From NCBI RefSeq assembly GCF_020216685.1, contig NZ_JAIWNS010000242.1, positions 1-6,089 of the forward strand: DNA of 6,089 bases, in the 5' to 3' direction. The DNA is from Methanospirillum hungatei. Lineage in GTDB: Archaea > Halobacteriota > Methanomicrobia > Methanomicrobiales > Methanospirillaceae. The notes below the pieces were generated by a model that saw only the letters and a list, made by a program, of their open reading frames with translations, had not been told where the DNA came from and searched no databases. Positions 6,055 to 6,089 of the stretch are shown piece after piece. Made by a program: the position numbers and the translations under genes. Position 1 is the stretch's first letter. Every line of letters starts with the position of its first letter.

Positions 6055-6078
6055 ATCCCCAGTCTGAAATAAGGGGAT
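6055..6078. repeat. Inverted repeat ATCCCC/GGGGAT upstream of the protease-like gene
   Basis: ATCCCC at 6055-6060 and GGGGAT at 6073-6078 are perfect inverted copies with a 12-base loop. No oligo-T tract follows on either strand, so a simple terminator is unlikely. It could be an operator for the downstream minus-strand gene or the end of a neighbour outside the window. The rest of the 130-bp upstream stretch (5960-6089) holds no gene that I can see. Confidence 0.4.
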
Positions 6079-6089
6079 AATATTCTAAA

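Overview
This window most likely comes from a methanogenic archaeon, probably of the Methanomicrobiales (Methanospirillum-like). That is an inference from protein style: a NosD-type beta-helix surface protein carrying TPRs, a long poly-HAMP signalling protein, AGGTG/GGGTGA Shine-Dalgarno sites, AT-rich box-A-like promoters and oligo-T gene ends. No RNA gene or taxonomic marker is present to confirm it.

All three real genes lie on the minus strand. In transcription order they are: (1) 5959-2594, an 1121-residue exported protein with a subtilisin/sedolisin-like protease domain, a ten-rung right-handed beta-helix and C-terminal TPRs; (2) 2543-1794, a 249-residue secreted protein with a Tyr/Ser/Gly/Trp-rich low-complexity segment and a beta-rich domain; (3) 1595 to beyond position 1, the first 531 codons of a cytoplasmic protein made almost entirely of tandem HAMP domains, whose output domain lies outside the window. 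Genes 1 and 2 are 50 bp apart and may be co-transcribed. Gene 3 is separated by 198 bp that hold an oligo-T terminator, a strong box A candidate and several short repeats and palindromes, so it is probably its own transcription unit.

Genes 1 and 2 look like a cell-surface pair: a large protease-like scaffold and a small aromatic-rich exported protein. Gene 3 is a probable sensor or chemoreceptor. No functional link between it and the other two is shown beyond neighbourhood.

The points most worth a second look are: the catalytic His of the subtilisin-type HGT motif replaced by Glu (E96) while the subtilisin Asp and Ser are kept; the protease/beta-helix/TPR fusion; the FUS-like low-complexity segment in a secreted archaeal protein; and the exact 273-bp (91-residue) HAMP repeats, which carry a second-order mosaic pattern. 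No insertion sequence, CRISPR array, tRNA or rRNA was seen.
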